DNA of 64,000 nt from Leclercia sp. LSNIH1 (GCF_002902985.1 NZ_CP026167.1:1488001-1552000); one strand, 5' to 3'. Positions 47,501 through 56,564 are shown, counted from the first letter of the stretch. The notes: a model not told the origin generated them from the sequence alone. Numbers and translations are program-made.

Positions 47501-48662
47501 AGAGGGTGCTGTCGGTCAGATGCAGATCCACGCTGCCCTGGCCGGCGCTGGCATCGACGTTGCCTGTCAGCACGGAGCGGGTGATATCCATGGCAATCTG
47601 CGCGGCTTTGTTGGCAATCAGGTTGCCGTTAAGGGAGGAGTCCGCCAGCGAGGCGGTAACGCTCTCCGAGCCGGAAAGCACCGTATGACCGACAATCTCG
47701 CTATTATCCAGGCTCAGCTGAGCGGCTTTGCCATTTGACAGGCTAATGGCGTTACCGTTTTTCTGGGTGGTTTTGGTGATGGTGGAATCGGTAACCGACA
47801 GCGCGCTGGTGCTGCCTGAGGTAGAGAGGGCCACCGAGCCCGTCAGCTGGCTATGGTCAACTACAATCGTATGCGTTTTATCTGCAGCGGTGAGGTTTGT
47901 GATTTCTATCGCATTGGCTGTTTTGGAGACGGCGTTAGTGGTATCGATGAGGCTGTTCTGCACCGTAATGGCGTTATTATTTGTCGCGTTGTACAGCAAA
48001 ATGCTGCCCGCCTGAATACGGCTGTCCTGCACGGTGACGTCGTGTGTCCCCGCGCCGCCCACGTAGATGCGGCCTGTAATCAAGCTATTGTTCTGGATAT
48101 CAATATCGGCATCACCGCTGTCAGCGACGTCCAGATGAATGGCGTTTCCGTCAAGATAGTACTTCGAGTTTGGGGCGTTTTTTATATCATAATCTCCCCC
48201 CTTAGCGGCACCGTTCAGGGTAGAGTTATCGACAACGATATGGGTATTGGTGTTAGAACTCTTCGCGCCCGCCTCGATGAAGTCCACCGCGGCCTTATTA
48301 TTCAGGACAACGGTAGCTGAGCCCTCTTTACTGACGTTGATATAATGGCCACTCAGATTCGCGCCATCAACAAGAAGCTGTTGGATATCAGAAGAGGTTC
48401 GGGAAGAGGTGCCGCTGGCAAAATAGATATTCTGGGCCCTGGCCGTGCCGTCAATGGCCGCATCCTGGGTTTTCTGAGTGAAATACCACGCGGTAGGCTT
48501 TGGCGTTATCGGTGACGTCATGTCATATTGCGTTAATCCGCAGGTTCCGGTAAATGCAGTGCCCGCGCAGGTATTTGCCAGTGCTGGAGACAAAAGAAAA
48601 CTGCTGCCCAGAATCATGCTCATGCTAATAGCCAGCTGATTCAGGCGAAATGATTTATTCAT
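44550..48662 (-). CDS. Type V autotransporter adhesin-like protein (1370 aa)
   Basis: Signal peptide (residues 1-29, LLSPALA cut site), a passenger of about 1050 residues rich in Asn, Ser, Thr and Gly with many short beta-helix repeats (for example DSTLNGAAKGG, LTDSTLSGDINLNG), a pertactin-like stretch, and a C-terminal barrel of about 270 residues ending SATWSLNF. The final F and the pattern AEHGTLRSGAAFHAGNGDSD are typical of AIDA/pertactin-type autotransporters. It is exported and surface-exposed; adhesion or aggregation is inferred. There is no recognised protease motif. A LuxR-type regulator is divergent from it. Confidence 0.9.
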   Translation of the reverse strand: MNKSFRLNQLAISMSMILGSSFLLSPALANTCAGTAFTGTCGLTQYDMTSPITPKPTAWYFTQKTQDAAIDGTARAQNIYFASGTSSRTSSDIQQLLVDGANLSGHYINVSKEGSATVVLNNKAAVDFIEAGAKSSNTNTHIVVDNSTLNGAAKGGDYDIKNAPNSKYYLDGNAIHLDVADSGDADIDIQNNSLITGRIYVGGAGTHDVTVQDSRIQAGSILLYNATNNNAITVQNSLIDTTNAVSKTANAIEITNLTAADKTHTIVVDHSQLTGSVALSTSGSTSALSVTDSTITKTTQKNGNAISLSNGKAAQLSLDNSEIVGHTVLSGSESVTASLADSSLNGNLIANKAAQIAMDITRSVLTGNVDASAGQGSVDLHLTDSTLSGDINLNGAKVLRSDIWLDNAEVAGNLYGSGAASTLHLANMPEFSGTKFSNFGKLAIADDVVLTDGFTDTNVGSALTVNGTTVTAPVQMSSGNLTFDNTKLIADTLALSSGASLNMINHSQLQTRSDQLFNLAASSLLPEGYNETGANVGFTDSTLILTDDTYHLDYVKAVNELLGSTEGNSLVMLGTLQNADSVAGTASVIEAAMTQAVLAHTQVTSDKNRLIIGEKDAITDDTIFVRNGFGASQLRFEGEGQPAVDIVGGQTLTLTGAAGALIDVAGAPDEPVAVAVNNGTLNLGIAAMQDVTGHLTGTVTVAPEGALNIVAGDHTLVSGGSAAGVVSSGLVRVEQQATLHSDVALQDSAQMAVNGSLLAGQLSASQEAQITVGDIAAAGTLVAERLDLQGARLFIDPAWTDGGTLANASHVASGGSEINGRVTVGQNALLVLGDTSTAAAEARFANSGLTWGENAITAAVSVHTPQYLNATQGGLRVDGSLTGSSADRDAAFNTVDFADHSLLMVSTKEMTNGQAALNATEGSLNVADSAALYVADAKANQTYSVARGFRDVNIAGNGWQNENLLLNKLLTATTQERDGEVRVTTQARAAQDVLPGVVTTHALDQLIASGENSRSASQAGARYLSVAIDTPQASVDEVVRTINSAAQIATAGGVQHNTWAAGNAAVDAVLERNSIANAGLQPADTDASVWVHALYGNPRSSDLSAGNLSYGQNSKFYGLMMGGDKAWQTEHGTLRSGAAFHAGNGDSDSRGDTNATHNDFSFWGVTLYQNWNQDRWNLTGDVSLTQTSNDVYQKQPGWMEAGNKLKANVDGMLFSAGVRGEYLIETDVLDIIPHAGVRYNQLKTEAFDTKNDQDERVFHTDKGTQNIWQFPVGVKVAKTFALDSGWKMSTQADVGVVAVTGDRESQNTLHTVGISASDTLRAEIMDDTAFNGQLGVKMQKGNMTFGVGYNVNASHHDTDQTMSATWSLNF

Positions 48663-49004
48663 AAGGTGTCCCTCTCTTATTACGTAATGATTTTATTTCG
48701 CGATAGCGAATATAAAAATACATACACCGTTTAATCCTTCGTTACATTTTGCAGCATAACAAAAGAAAATAATATTGAGGGTGGGATTGTTCTTTCCTTG
48801 CCTGGAAAAGTCTTAAGTGGTCGGATATCTTGCTGTTATAACTGATTAAACTTTTCTTTAAATATCATTTTTTGTGCGCGATAGCACGAAATGCCGCTAA
48901 TTACTTGAGAATATTCCTACAATCCCCCGGAAAACTGTTAATTGCAAATTAATACATTCTCACTGATTATTAATAAATCCACAGTGATGGTGAGGTTAAA
49001 GGGA

Positions 49005-49616
49005 ATGGTAATAGTTTTAACATCCTGTAGATATTTCCAGCAGGGGTTTGCCATGCTGGTTGAACAGTTAATGTTCGACGCGCCGTCGTTTCAGCAGGTG
49101 CATTATCTTGATGACATCAAAAAAGTGACGAAAGAGGATCTTTCTCGCACCAAAGCGATTGTAGTGGATTATGGTGAGTCTGATATCAAAGTTCTGCATG
49201 CCCTACTGGATCTAAAAAACCGGTACGAGCAGAGCTATTTTATTTTTATCACCCGGGATGTGTGCTACGAAAGCACGATTGAAAATATTCTCATTAATAC
49301 TATTGCCGATTATACCATCGACTGTAAAAGTGCCGTGCGAAAGTTAAGCGCATGTCTTGCCCATCTTGCCCAGGAAGATCAGCCGGTCACTATTTTTAAA
49401 AATGCCCGCTGGCACCATCTTGAAAAAGAACAACGGTTAACCCGTATGGAAACCATGCTGCTGCCCTATATTGTGTCGGGGAAAAAGAATAAAGAAATTA
49501 CCCGCTATCTGGACGTAACGGGAAAAACAGTAAGCCATCATCGACGCAATATTTATCGTAAATTCGCTGTGACCAATCTGACCGGGTTGTTTAAAAAATT
49601 TGATCAACGTGCTTGA
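49005..49616 (+). CDS. LuxR-type regulator divergent from the autotransporter (203 aa)
   Basis: The C-terminal LuxR helix-turn-helix is clear (LLPYIVSGKKNKEITRYLDV; GKTVSHHRRNIYRKF). The N-terminal half (about 130 residues) is receiver-like in size, but I see no phospho-acceptor aspartate motif, so it may not be phosphorylated. I chose ATG 49005, which has GAGG eight bases upstream; ATG 48987 is an alternative. AT-rich. It lies head to head with the autotransporter gene; the 342-base region between them (48663-49004) is AT-rich promoter sequence without a motif I can name. Likely controls the autotransporter. Confidence 0.8.
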   Translation: MVIVLTSCRYFQQGFAMLVEQLMFDAPSFQQVHYLDDIKKVTKEDLSRTKAIVVDYGESDIKVLHALLDLKNRYEQSYFIFITRDVCYESTIENILINTIADYTIDCKSAVRKLSACLAHLAQEDQPVTIFKNARWHHLEKEQRLTRMETMLLPYIVSGKKNKEITRYLDVTGKTVSHHRRNIYRKFAVTNLTGLFKKFDQRA

Positions 49617-49806
49617 TTCTGCAAGCGACCTCTATTGAACGAAGGATGACGGCACAAAAAAGCCTGGAAAAAGCGCTGTTGATTTTGATACCTGCCAGGG
49701 GATGAACGCTCTGCCCGCTTTCGCAATTCCTGCGCTTAACACCCTCGTTTCTTGATACTTACCCTGATAACTATTATCTTCTCAGCGTGTGAAGCGAGGA
49801 CCTCCC

Positions 49807-50274
49807 ATGCGTGAAGAAGATCTGTTCTGCCGCAGGCCGATGGGCATGCGGATGGCAATGATTGTGCGTCAGTGGCGCGCAGTGATTGACGATGCCATTC
49901 TCGACACCGGGTTAACCCAGTCGAGCTGGACGGTGATGATGCAGTTAAAGCAGTTGGGGGATAACGTCTCGGTGAGCGAACTGGCGGAGGTGCAGGGCAT
50001 TGAACTGCCGCCGCTGATGCGCACCCTTTCACAGCTGGAAAAGCAGGGCTACCTGCTGCGCACCACATCGCCTTATGACAAGCGTATCCGGCTGCTGACG
50101 CTCACACCCGAGGGTAACGCGGTGCTGAAAACCCTGACCCGGATTATCGAGACGTTCCAGGAGCGGGTATCGCAGAATATCGCCCCGGAACATCTGGAGA
50201 TTTTCAGCGCCACACTCAATCAAATCGCCTGCAACTTGCGGACTATCCGCGAAGAAGATAACAAGACCGAATAA
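49807..50274 (+). CDS. MarR-family regulator of an efflux operon (155 aa)
   Basis: MarR winged helix: LTQSSWTVMMQLKQLGDNVS, VSELAEVQGIELPPLMRTLS and TSPYDKRIRLLTLTPEG (the wing). ATG 49807 was chosen for its GAGGA upstream; an earlier ATG is six codons before. Its stop is two bases before the HlyD gene, so it is the first gene of a three-gene operon and probably represses it until an aromatic ligand binds. Confidence 0.88.
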   Translation: MREEDLFCRRPMGMRMAMIVRQWRAVIDDAILDTGLTQSSWTVMMQLKQLGDNVSVSELAEVQGIELPPLMRTLSQLEKQGYLLRTTSPYDKRIRLLTLTPEGNAVLKTLTRIIETFQERVSQNIAPEHLEIFSATLNQIACNLRTIREEDNKTE

Positions 50275-50276
50275 TC

Positions 50277-51341
50277 ATGACCCCTGAACAAAAGTTTGCC
50301 CGCTGGGTAAGGGTAAGTATTGCCTCTTTCCTGCTGATGTTTGTCTATTTCATTATCGCCGATATCTGGATCCCGCTGACGCCGGACTCCACGGTGATGC
50401 GCGTGGTGACGCCCGTTTCCGCGCGCGTTTCCGGCTATGTGGCGGCGGTGCACGTGCATAACAACAGCCAGGTGAAGCGGGGCGATCTGCTGTTTGAACT
50501 CGATCCAACGCCATTCCGTAATAAAGTGGAAGCGGCGCAGATTGCGCTGGAACAGGCGTGTCTCGCCAATCAGCAGCTGGACGCGCAAATTGTGGCGACC
50601 CAGGCGAGCCTGAAAACCGCCCAGCTCACCGCCCGTAACGACAAAGTCACCTTCGATCGCTATCAGAAACTCAGCACGTTGCAGAACGTCTCCCGGGCGG
50701 ATCTGGATAAAGTCCGCACCACCTGGCAGGGCAGCGAGCAGGCGGTGGCGAATCTGGAAGCCACCATTCATCAGCTGCGCATTGAGCGCGGCGAGCGCGA
50801 CGAAAAGCGTAACGTGACCCTGCAAAAATACCGTAATGCGCTGGACGAGGCGGAACTCAATCTCCGCTGGACGAAAATCTACGCCGGGGCGGATGGGACC
50901 GTCAGTAACGTGCAGCTGAGCCCCGGTTTTTATGCCACCTCCGGTTCGGCGGCGCTGGCGCTGGTGAATAACCAGAGCGATATCGTCGCCGATTTCCGGG
51001 AAAAGAGCCTGCGCCATACCCGTCAGGGAACCGATGCCGCCGTGGTGTTTGACGCCTTCCCGGGCCACGTTTTCCGCGCCCACGTCACCAGCAGCGACGC
51101 CGGTATTCTGGCCGGGCAGGAGGCCGTCAACGGCCAGCTCTCTGAGCCGGAAACCTCCAACCGCTGGGTGCGTGACGCGCAGCGCATGCGCATTCACGTG
51201 GCGCTGGACGAGCCGCTGCCAAAGCACCTGCCGACCGGGGCGCGCGCCACCGTGCAGCTCTATAACAGCGAAGGTCCGTTTGCCCGCTTCTTCTCCGGCA
51301 TGCAGATCCACCTCGTCAGCCTGCTGCACTATGTGTACTGA
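50277..51341 (+). CDS. HlyD/EmrA-family membrane fusion protein (354 aa)
   Basis: An N-terminal membrane anchor (residues about 12-32), then the membrane-fusion pattern VTPVSARVSGYVAAVHVHNNSQVKRG and LFELDPTPFRNKV (lipoyl/hairpin start), a coiled coil of about 90 residues and a beta-barrel end. It bridges an inner membrane pump and an outer membrane channel. The pump partner is the downstream DUF2955 gene, two bases away. Confidence 0.88.
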   Translation: MTPEQKFARWVRVSIASFLLMFVYFIIADIWIPLTPDSTVMRVVTPVSARVSGYVAAVHVHNNSQVKRGDLLFELDPTPFRNKVEAAQIALEQACLANQQLDAQIVATQASLKTAQLTARNDKVTFDRYQKLSTLQNVSRADLDKVRTTWQGSEQAVANLEATIHQLRIERGERDEKRNVTLQKYRNALDEAELNLRWTKIYAGADGTVSNVQLSPGFYATSGSAALALVNNQSDIVADFREKSLRHTRQGTDAAVVFDAFPGHVFRAHVTSSDAGILAGQEAVNGQLSEPETSNRWVRDAQRMRIHVALDEPLPKHLPTGARATVQLYNSEGPFARFFSGMQIHLVSLLHYVY

Positions 51342-51343
51342 TT

Positions 51344-52423
51344 ATGTCTATTAATACCCTGGCGCGGGTCTTTACCCCGCACGGCAACATTGTCTATACC
51401 GCCAACGACTTTCGCCAGACGCTGCGCATCGTCTTTGCCGGGATGATCGCCCTGAGCGTGTCGAGCTTCTACAACACCAGCTATGGCGTCTTCTTCGTCA
51501 TCTACCCGATTATGCTGCTGTCGTTGGTGCCGGTCTTTAACCGCCACGTGGCAAAACAGTTTGTGTTCAGTTCCGCCCTGAACTGCATTGAAATGGTGTT
51601 TATCATCGGTTATCTGGCGCAATGGCCGATGATCATGACCCTGGTGGTGTTTGGCCTCTACGTGATGCGTTTTCGCTTTATGAGCCAGGGGCCGCTGTTC
51701 CTCTTTGGCTCGATGGGGGTGGTGTGCCAGAGCACCATGCTCAACTTTATGAGCTACCCCACCACCAACTGGCACACGCTGCTCTTTTCCAACCTCGAAG
51801 CCAGCGTGATGGCGGTTTGCTTAAGCGCGCTGATGCACTATCTGCTGCCGGATGTCGAGCCACGCACGCCACCGCCGCGGCTGGAGAAAGATGCCGCCCG
51901 CGTGCGCCATGAATCGCTGCTCTCCGGGACCGTGGCGACGCTGATCTTTGTGGTGTTCCAGATAAGCGATCTCAGCGATTCGCTGTCGGCGCTGATGGCG
52001 GGCATCCTGATCCTCTTCCCGATGCACTATCGCGGCGCGGTAATGAGCTCCCTGTGGCGCGTGGTGGGGGTGGTGCTCGGCTGCCTCTATATTCTGCTGG
52101 TGCAGATGGTGCTCTACGATCACAGCAGCCACATGCTGCTAATGATGCCGCTGATTGGGCTCGGGCTGGCGTTTGGCGCCCGCCTGCACGTGATGGAGAA
52201 GGTGGGAGCCGGGGTCGGTTTTGCCAGCATCACCACCATCGGCATCATGTTCGGCCAGAACATGCACCCGGACGGCGACCTGGTGTTCAGCGATCTCTAC
52301 CGTATTGTCTCGGTGACGGTGGCGCTGGTGGCGACCCTGACGATCGTGTTCCTTATGCACCTGTTTCTTAACTGTTTCGCGCCGACGCGCTATATCATCA
52401 CGCCGCCCGCCGGGGATAAATGA
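51344..52423 (+). CDS. DUF2955 multi-pass inner membrane transporter (359 aa)
   Basis: About 10 hydrophobic segments, with FYNTSYGVFFVIYPIMLLSL and SLSALMAGILILFPMHYRGA as family marks; it is related to the aromatic acid exporter (AaeB/FUSC-like) group. With the preceding HlyD protein it should form an export system, probably for organic acids or xenobiotics. The operon shows no outer membrane gene, so it would use a shared channel such as TolC. Confidence 0.83.
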   Translation: MSINTLARVFTPHGNIVYTANDFRQTLRIVFAGMIALSVSSFYNTSYGVFFVIYPIMLLSLVPVFNRHVAKQFVFSSALNCIEMVFIIGYLAQWPMIMTLVVFGLYVMRFRFMSQGPLFLFGSMGVVCQSTMLNFMSYPTTNWHTLLFSNLEASVMAVCLSALMHYLLPDVEPRTPPPRLEKDAARVRHESLLSGTVATLIFVVFQISDLSDSLSALMAGILILFPMHYRGAVMSSLWRVVGVVLGCLYILLVQMVLYDHSSHMLLMMPLIGLGLAFGARLHVMEKVGAGVGFASITTIGIMFGQNMHPDGDLVFSDLYRIVSVTVALVATLTIVFLMHLFLNCFAPTRYIITPPAGDK

Positions 52424-52447
52424 TAATGTGCGGTAGTCTGCACATTA
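52424..52447 (+). promoter_or_regulatory. Inverted repeat after the efflux operon
   Basis: TAATGTGC / GCACATTA, an 8-bp perfect inverted repeat with an 8-base spacer, starts right after the efflux operon stop and 60 bases before the next ATG. It could be an operator for the downstream sugar cluster or a weak terminator; there is no T-run. Confidence 0.35.
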
Positions 52448-52507
52448 CTTCGCCCTTCTGTGGTAGTAATGCCGGTTGGCTAACCGGATGACAAAGGGAA
52501 GGGATCT

Positions 52508-54181
52508 ATGTGGCAGACGCGGGCGCTGGAGCTGAATAATCAGGCTTACTGGAACTGGGAAAAGGCTTGCGAACTGGTGGACTGGGCCGTCGCGCATGAC
52601 TTTAACACCGTGGTTGTCGGGCAGGCGGATCTGTTCGACAAGCTGGTCTCCCCGAAAGGCTACACGCCGCATCTCGACAACGACCGCCTCTCCAGCCAGC
52701 AGCGTGCCCGCTGCGTCTACCTCAACCGGCTGGGCCAACTCTGCCAGCAAAAGGGGCTGCGTTTTTACCTGCAGGCCAAAGAGTTCAGCTTCCCTACCGA
52801 ACTGCTGCTGGCGCACCCGCACCTGTTTGAGCCGGGCCACGGCGTGCGCCTCGACGTTGATTTCTGGTGCGGGTTCCTGACCCGTAAAATCGCCCTGATC
52901 TGCCAGCGGATTCCTGCCATTAGCGGCCTGCTGGTCGCTATCTCCAGCACCGACGGCCTGCTGCCCGTGTCGCGCCCTAACTGGGAGTTACAGGCAGAGG
53001 GCGAGGTCAATCAGGTCCAGCGCGACGCCCGGAGCCTGGCCATCTATAGCTGCTGCTTTAATGCCATGTCCCGCACCATGCAGGCTGAAAATAAACACCT
53101 GGTGCTGCGGGTGTTTCCGGCGGGCAATCACGATCTGCACAACGTGCTGGAGGCGATCCGCCCGCAGCCCCAGAGCGTCAGCGTCTCCATTAAACTCACC
53201 CCGGAACGTTTCTGGCCGTCGTTTCCCAATAACCCGGCCCTGCTGGCGGTGGAGGAGCGTGAAGTGTGGGCGGATATCGATCTGGTGGGCGAAGAGGTGG
53301 GCTGGGGCGTCTTTCCCTGGCTGCGCATCGACGAACTGCAGGGGCGCCTGCTGTGGTGCCGCTCGAATCCGGCGATCCGCGGCGTGGTGTGCAAAGCCAG
53401 TTGGGAAGGGGTGGATAACCACTGGGTGATGGGCACCCTGAGCGAGTGCAATCTGGTGGCCTGTAGCCGGATGTTAGCCAGCGATGGCAGCCACCTTAGC
53501 GTGGCGCAACTGCTGAATAGCTGGCTGGATGAGCGCTATGGCTGGCAGCCGGATACCGACACTTTTGCCACCTTCCACGCCCTGCTGGAGCAGGCCGGGC
53601 AGGTGCTCTATGGCGCCATCTACGTGCGCGATCACGTTTTTCATCGCCACAGTCAGGTGCCGGAAAGCTATGGCCAGGCAGTGTGGAGCCTTTACGGGCA
53701 GCTCAACCGCAACCACTGGCTACCGGGTTCGGAGCGCGATATTTTCTTCAGCGCCAGCGACGTTGAAGCCTCTGCCGCGTCGCTGGCGCGCATTGCCCGC
53801 GAAAAAGACGAGGCTTGGGACGCCTCGCAGACCTTACAGGAAGCGGCCCTGCGCTTTACCGACACCGCCGCGTTCCCGTATGCGCTGAAACGCCGCTGGC
53901 TGGAGGAGTGGCAGGGCTTTGCCCTCTACTGCCATCTGTTTGTCCATGCCCAGAAGGCGTTCTTTACCCTGCGCTTTGCCCGCGAGGTGGAGAACAGCTG
54001 GAGCATGCGCGAAATCTGCCAGATCAACATCCAGGAGCTCTATCGCAGCGCCGCCGAACTGGACGATTTCTGCTTAAAGCACGCCGATGCTTCTCCCGGC
54101 ATGCACGTGCTGTTCGATGCCTCCCGCGTGCGCGCCCTGGCGGACAGCCTGAGCGAAGAGCTGAAGGCACTAAAGCCTTAG
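52508..54181 (+). CDS. Putative TIM-barrel glycoside hydrolase-like protein (557 aa)
   Basis: I do not recognise the exact family. The N-terminal half looks like a glycosidase barrel (ELVDWAVAHDFNTVVVGQAD; LNRLGQLCQQKGLRFYLQAK, with alternating beta strands and helices), and the C-terminal half is helical, roughly as in alpha-glucuronidase-like (GH67) proteins. There is no signal peptide, so it is cytoplasmic. The gene has a good AAGGGA ribosome site and ends beside a CRP-like site. With GH105 and the frameshifted gene downstream, a role in breaking down sugar-acid oligosaccharides is inferred. Confidence 0.6.
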   Translation: MWQTRALELNNQAYWNWEKACELVDWAVAHDFNTVVVGQADLFDKLVSPKGYTPHLDNDRLSSQQRARCVYLNRLGQLCQQKGLRFYLQAKEFSFPTELLLAHPHLFEPGHGVRLDVDFWCGFLTRKIALICQRIPAISGLLVAISSTDGLLPVSRPNWELQAEGEVNQVQRDARSLAIYSCCFNAMSRTMQAENKHLVLRVFPAGNHDLHNVLEAIRPQPQSVSVSIKLTPERFWPSFPNNPALLAVEEREVWADIDLVGEEVGWGVFPWLRIDELQGRLLWCRSNPAIRGVVCKASWEGVDNHWVMGTLSECNLVACSRMLASDGSHLSVAQLLNSWLDERYGWQPDTDTFATFHALLEQAGQVLYGAIYVRDHVFHRHSQVPESYGQAVWSLYGQLNRNHWLPGSERDIFFSASDVEASAASLARIAREKDEAWDASQTLQEAALRFTDTAAFPYALKRRWLEEWQGFALYCHLFVHAQKAFFTLRFAREVENSWSMREICQINIQELYRSAAELDDFCLKHADASPGMHVLFDASRVRALADSLSEELKALKP

Positions 54182-54197
54182 TGTGATCAATATCACG
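54182..54197 (+). promoter_or_regulatory. CRP-like site 1
   Basis: TGTGATCAATATCACG is TGTGA-N6-TCACG, one base from the perfect CRP consensus. It lies right after the stop of the previous gene, 230 bases before the frameshifted gene. Its right half is also part of an inverted repeat (54192-54229). Confidence 0.65.
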
Positions 54198-54229
54198 TCA
54201 GATGGAGAGGGCTAAAAACCTGACGTGAT
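54192..54229. promoter_or_regulatory. Perfect 10-bp inverted repeat
   Basis: ATCACGTCAG (54192-54201) and CTGACGTGAT (54220-54229) are exact reverse complements with an 18-base spacer. They may be operator arms for a local repressor or a hairpin; no T-run follows. Confidence 0.4.
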
Positions 54230-54265
54230 CGCCCTCATCATTCTCCTTCCTTGCCGGTTACGTGG

Positions 54266-54281
54266 TGTGATCGGCATCACG
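54266..54281 (+). promoter_or_regulatory. CRP-like site 2
   Basis: TGTGATCGGCATCACG is TGTGA-N6-TCACG, centred exactly 84 bases after site 1, which is eight turns of the helix at 10.5 bases per turn. The two sites on one face suggest a class III or looped CRP-activated promoter for the sugar operon. Confidence 0.65.
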
Positions 54282-54411
54282 CTGCATCGCTGACCGTCGT
54301 CCGGTTTGTGAGTTGCCAGGCATATCCCATCAGTCTCCCTCCTGGGCTGCTCGCCCCGCAAGGCCAATCTGCTGATGATAGCGGCGTAATGGACGGGCTG
54401 ATGAGGAAGAT

Positions 54412-55487
54412 ATGTCGCAAGGTGACTGGCAGCTAACACAGGGTGACGCACTCACGCGTTTTCTGGGGTCAGCGGCAAAAGCGGAGCGCTTCGCCGAGTT
54501 CTATACCGGTGAAACGACAGAGCCCACCTGTGAGGTGGGACCGGATGCGCCGTCGTTTTGCCGTCGGGTGTTCCTGAAGACCCACGCCCGGCGGCGGGTG
54601 GAGCCCGCCCAGGCCCTGCCGTGCCGGGAAGGGGTTTTAGCGGCGACAACAACATTCTCTCTTTTTCGGGCTTTTATCCGCTGGCGTACCATCTGCAGCG
54701 CTGGCTGCGGGTGGATCTTTTTGCGCCCCATAGCGGCACCTTTACCTTTCGTCTGACGACCTGCGGCGGCGTGCGGCTCTGGCGTGACGACGAGCCGCTG
54801 GTCTGCTTTACGCCCTTCACCCGCAACCGCATGCAGCACACCGAGGTCGCGCTGGCGCTGAGCGCCGGTAAAAACCGCCTGCTGATCCATCTGGATGAAC
54901 TGTTTGAACGCGATACGACATTTGCCCTGCAAATGGTCTACCTCGACGCGACCCCGCTTGACTATGGGCTGCCGGACGCGTGCCCGCAGCTCATCGCCCC
55001 ACGGCAGTACACGCCGCCTGCGCACAGTACGACGGCCCACGACGATAGCGGCCAACGCCTGTTGGCGCTGATGGCGCAGCGGGAATATGGCCCGGAACTC
55101 GACGCGCTGCTGTACAGCACCCTGACGCGCGTCAGCGCCCGGGAGGCGGGCTCGGTGTTTTCACTCCTGTCGCTGCTCCTCCTCTGGCATCGCCATCGGG
55201 GAGAGCACTTCCCGGCGGTGCTGTGGCGGCGGGTAAAATCCACGCTGCTGGGTTATCGCTACTGGCACGATGAGCGGGGCTGCGACGTGATGGCGTTCTG
55301 GGGCGAGGAGAATGTGCTCGCCTTCCAGACGGCGCAGTATCTGGCGGGGAAGTTGTTCCCGGATGCGCTGTTTATCGCCTCTGGCCGCCTGGGGCATCAG
55401 CAGCAACGCCTGGCGCTCGCGCGTGCCGCCGATACCGGGGCATTACTGGCCCATGCAGAAACATTTGTAGAAGGGGCGACAGCATGA
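54412..55487 (+). pseudogene. Frameshifted gene of a sugar operon
   Basis: Two frames together give one protein of about 358 residues: the first part begins MSQGDWQLTQGDALTRFLGS at ATG 54412 (GAGGAAG upstream), and from near 54635 the sense continues one base back in another frame with GFSGDNNILSFSGFYPLAYH. The switch falls in the run GGAAGGGGTTTT. A single missing base explains it, either a real mutation or a sequencing error. No domain is recognised; the middle looks beta-rich (HSGTFTFRLTTCGGVRLWRD). It overlaps the GH105 gene by four bases. Confidence 0.75.
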
Positions 55488-56557
55488 ACAGCGCGCAGCA
55501 GAGTAAAATACTGGATCGCGTGGTGCGCGGTTTCTGCCGACTGAAAAATCTTGATGAAGTGGGGGCTGGAGACGGGTTCTCCATCAACTTTGAAGAGTGG
55601 GAGTGGGAGATTGGTGTCGGGCTGTATGGCTTCTGGCGCTTTGCGGAACACCAGCAGGATGCGGTACTGCAGCAGTCGATTCTGGCGTGGTACGAAACGC
55701 AGATTGCGAAAGGGCTGCCGGAGATGCAGATCAACACCACCGCGCCGATGATCGCCCTGGCGCTGGTGGCCGGGCATCATCAGCGTCAGGATCTGCTTAA
55801 GACGGTCAACGACTGGGCCGACGCCCTGCTGCGCGATCTGCCAAAAACCGAAGAGGGCGGATTCCAGCACGTGGTGAAAGAGCAGGCGAACACCGGCCAG
55901 CTGTGGGATGACACGCTGTTTATGACCTGTCTGTTCCTCGGCGTGGCGGGGATCGTGCTCAAACGCCGGGATCTGATCGACGAGGCGAGCTACCAGTTCC
56001 TGCTCCATACCCGCTATCTCAGCGATCCGGTAAGCGGGCTGTGGTATCACGGCTGGACCTTTGTCGATAAGCACCATTTCGCCGGGGCGTTCTGGGCGCG
56101 TGGCAACGCATGGATCACCGTCGCCATTCCGGAATTTATCGCGCTGATGGGCGAGCATCTGGACGCCAGCGTGCGTCGCTATCTGGCGCAGGTGGTGACG
56201 CGTCAGGTGCGCACGCTGTGCGAGCTACAGGCGGAGAATGGCATGTGGCACACGGTGCTGGACGATCCGCTCTCGCCCCAGGAGTCCTCCGCCACGGCGG
56301 GTATCGCCTGGGGGATGCTGCGCGGCGTGCGGATGGGGATTCTGGATGCGTCGGTGAGCAGGCATGCCCTGCGGGCGTTCGACGCGGTGATAGCGCGCAT
56401 TGACGAGGAGGGGATTGTGCGGGAAGCCTCCCGCGGCACCATGCTGGGCTGGGATATTCAGTATTACTGCGATATCGCGATGGCCCCGGTGCCCTACGCC
56501 CAGGCGTTAACCATCCTGCTGCTGCTGGAGATCGATCAGGGCGGCTGGCTGGAATAA
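55484..56557 (+). CDS. GH105-family unsaturated glucuronyl/rhamnogalacturonyl hydrolase (357 aa)
   Basis: Alpha/alpha-barrel hydrolase of the YteR/GH88-GH105 group: LYGFWRFAEHQQ, QLWDDTLFMTCLFLG (the D of WDD is the general acid) and GAFWARGNAWITVAIPEF. It removes unsaturated uronic acid residues left by polysaccharide lyases, in the cytoplasm (no signal peptide). It overlaps the upstream frameshifted gene by four bases and is closed by a strong terminator. The exact glycan cannot be read from the sequence. Confidence 0.86.
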   Translation: MNSAQQSKILDRVVRGFCRLKNLDEVGAGDGFSINFEEWEWEIGVGLYGFWRFAEHQQDAVLQQSILAWYETQIAKGLPEMQINTTAPMIALALVAGHHQRQDLLKTVNDWADALLRDLPKTEEGGFQHVVKEQANTGQLWDDTLFMTCLFLGVAGIVLKRRDLIDEASYQFLLHTRYLSDPVSGLWYHGWTFVDKHHFAGAFWARGNAWITVAIPEFIALMGEHLDASVRRYLAQVVTRQVRTLCELQAENGMWHTVLDDPLSPQESSATAGIAWGMLRGVRMGILDASVSRHALRAFDAVIARIDEEGIVREASRGTMLGWDIQYYCDIAMAPVPYAQALTILLLLEIDQGGWLE

Positions 56558-56564
56558 TGCGCAG

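Noticed and set aside
54558..54640. ATG 54558 as a start for the frame upstream of GH105
   Set aside because: The first 25 residues are proline-, glycine- and alanine-rich antisense-like sequence, while the other frame carries the protein-like start at 54412; a frameshift explains it better.
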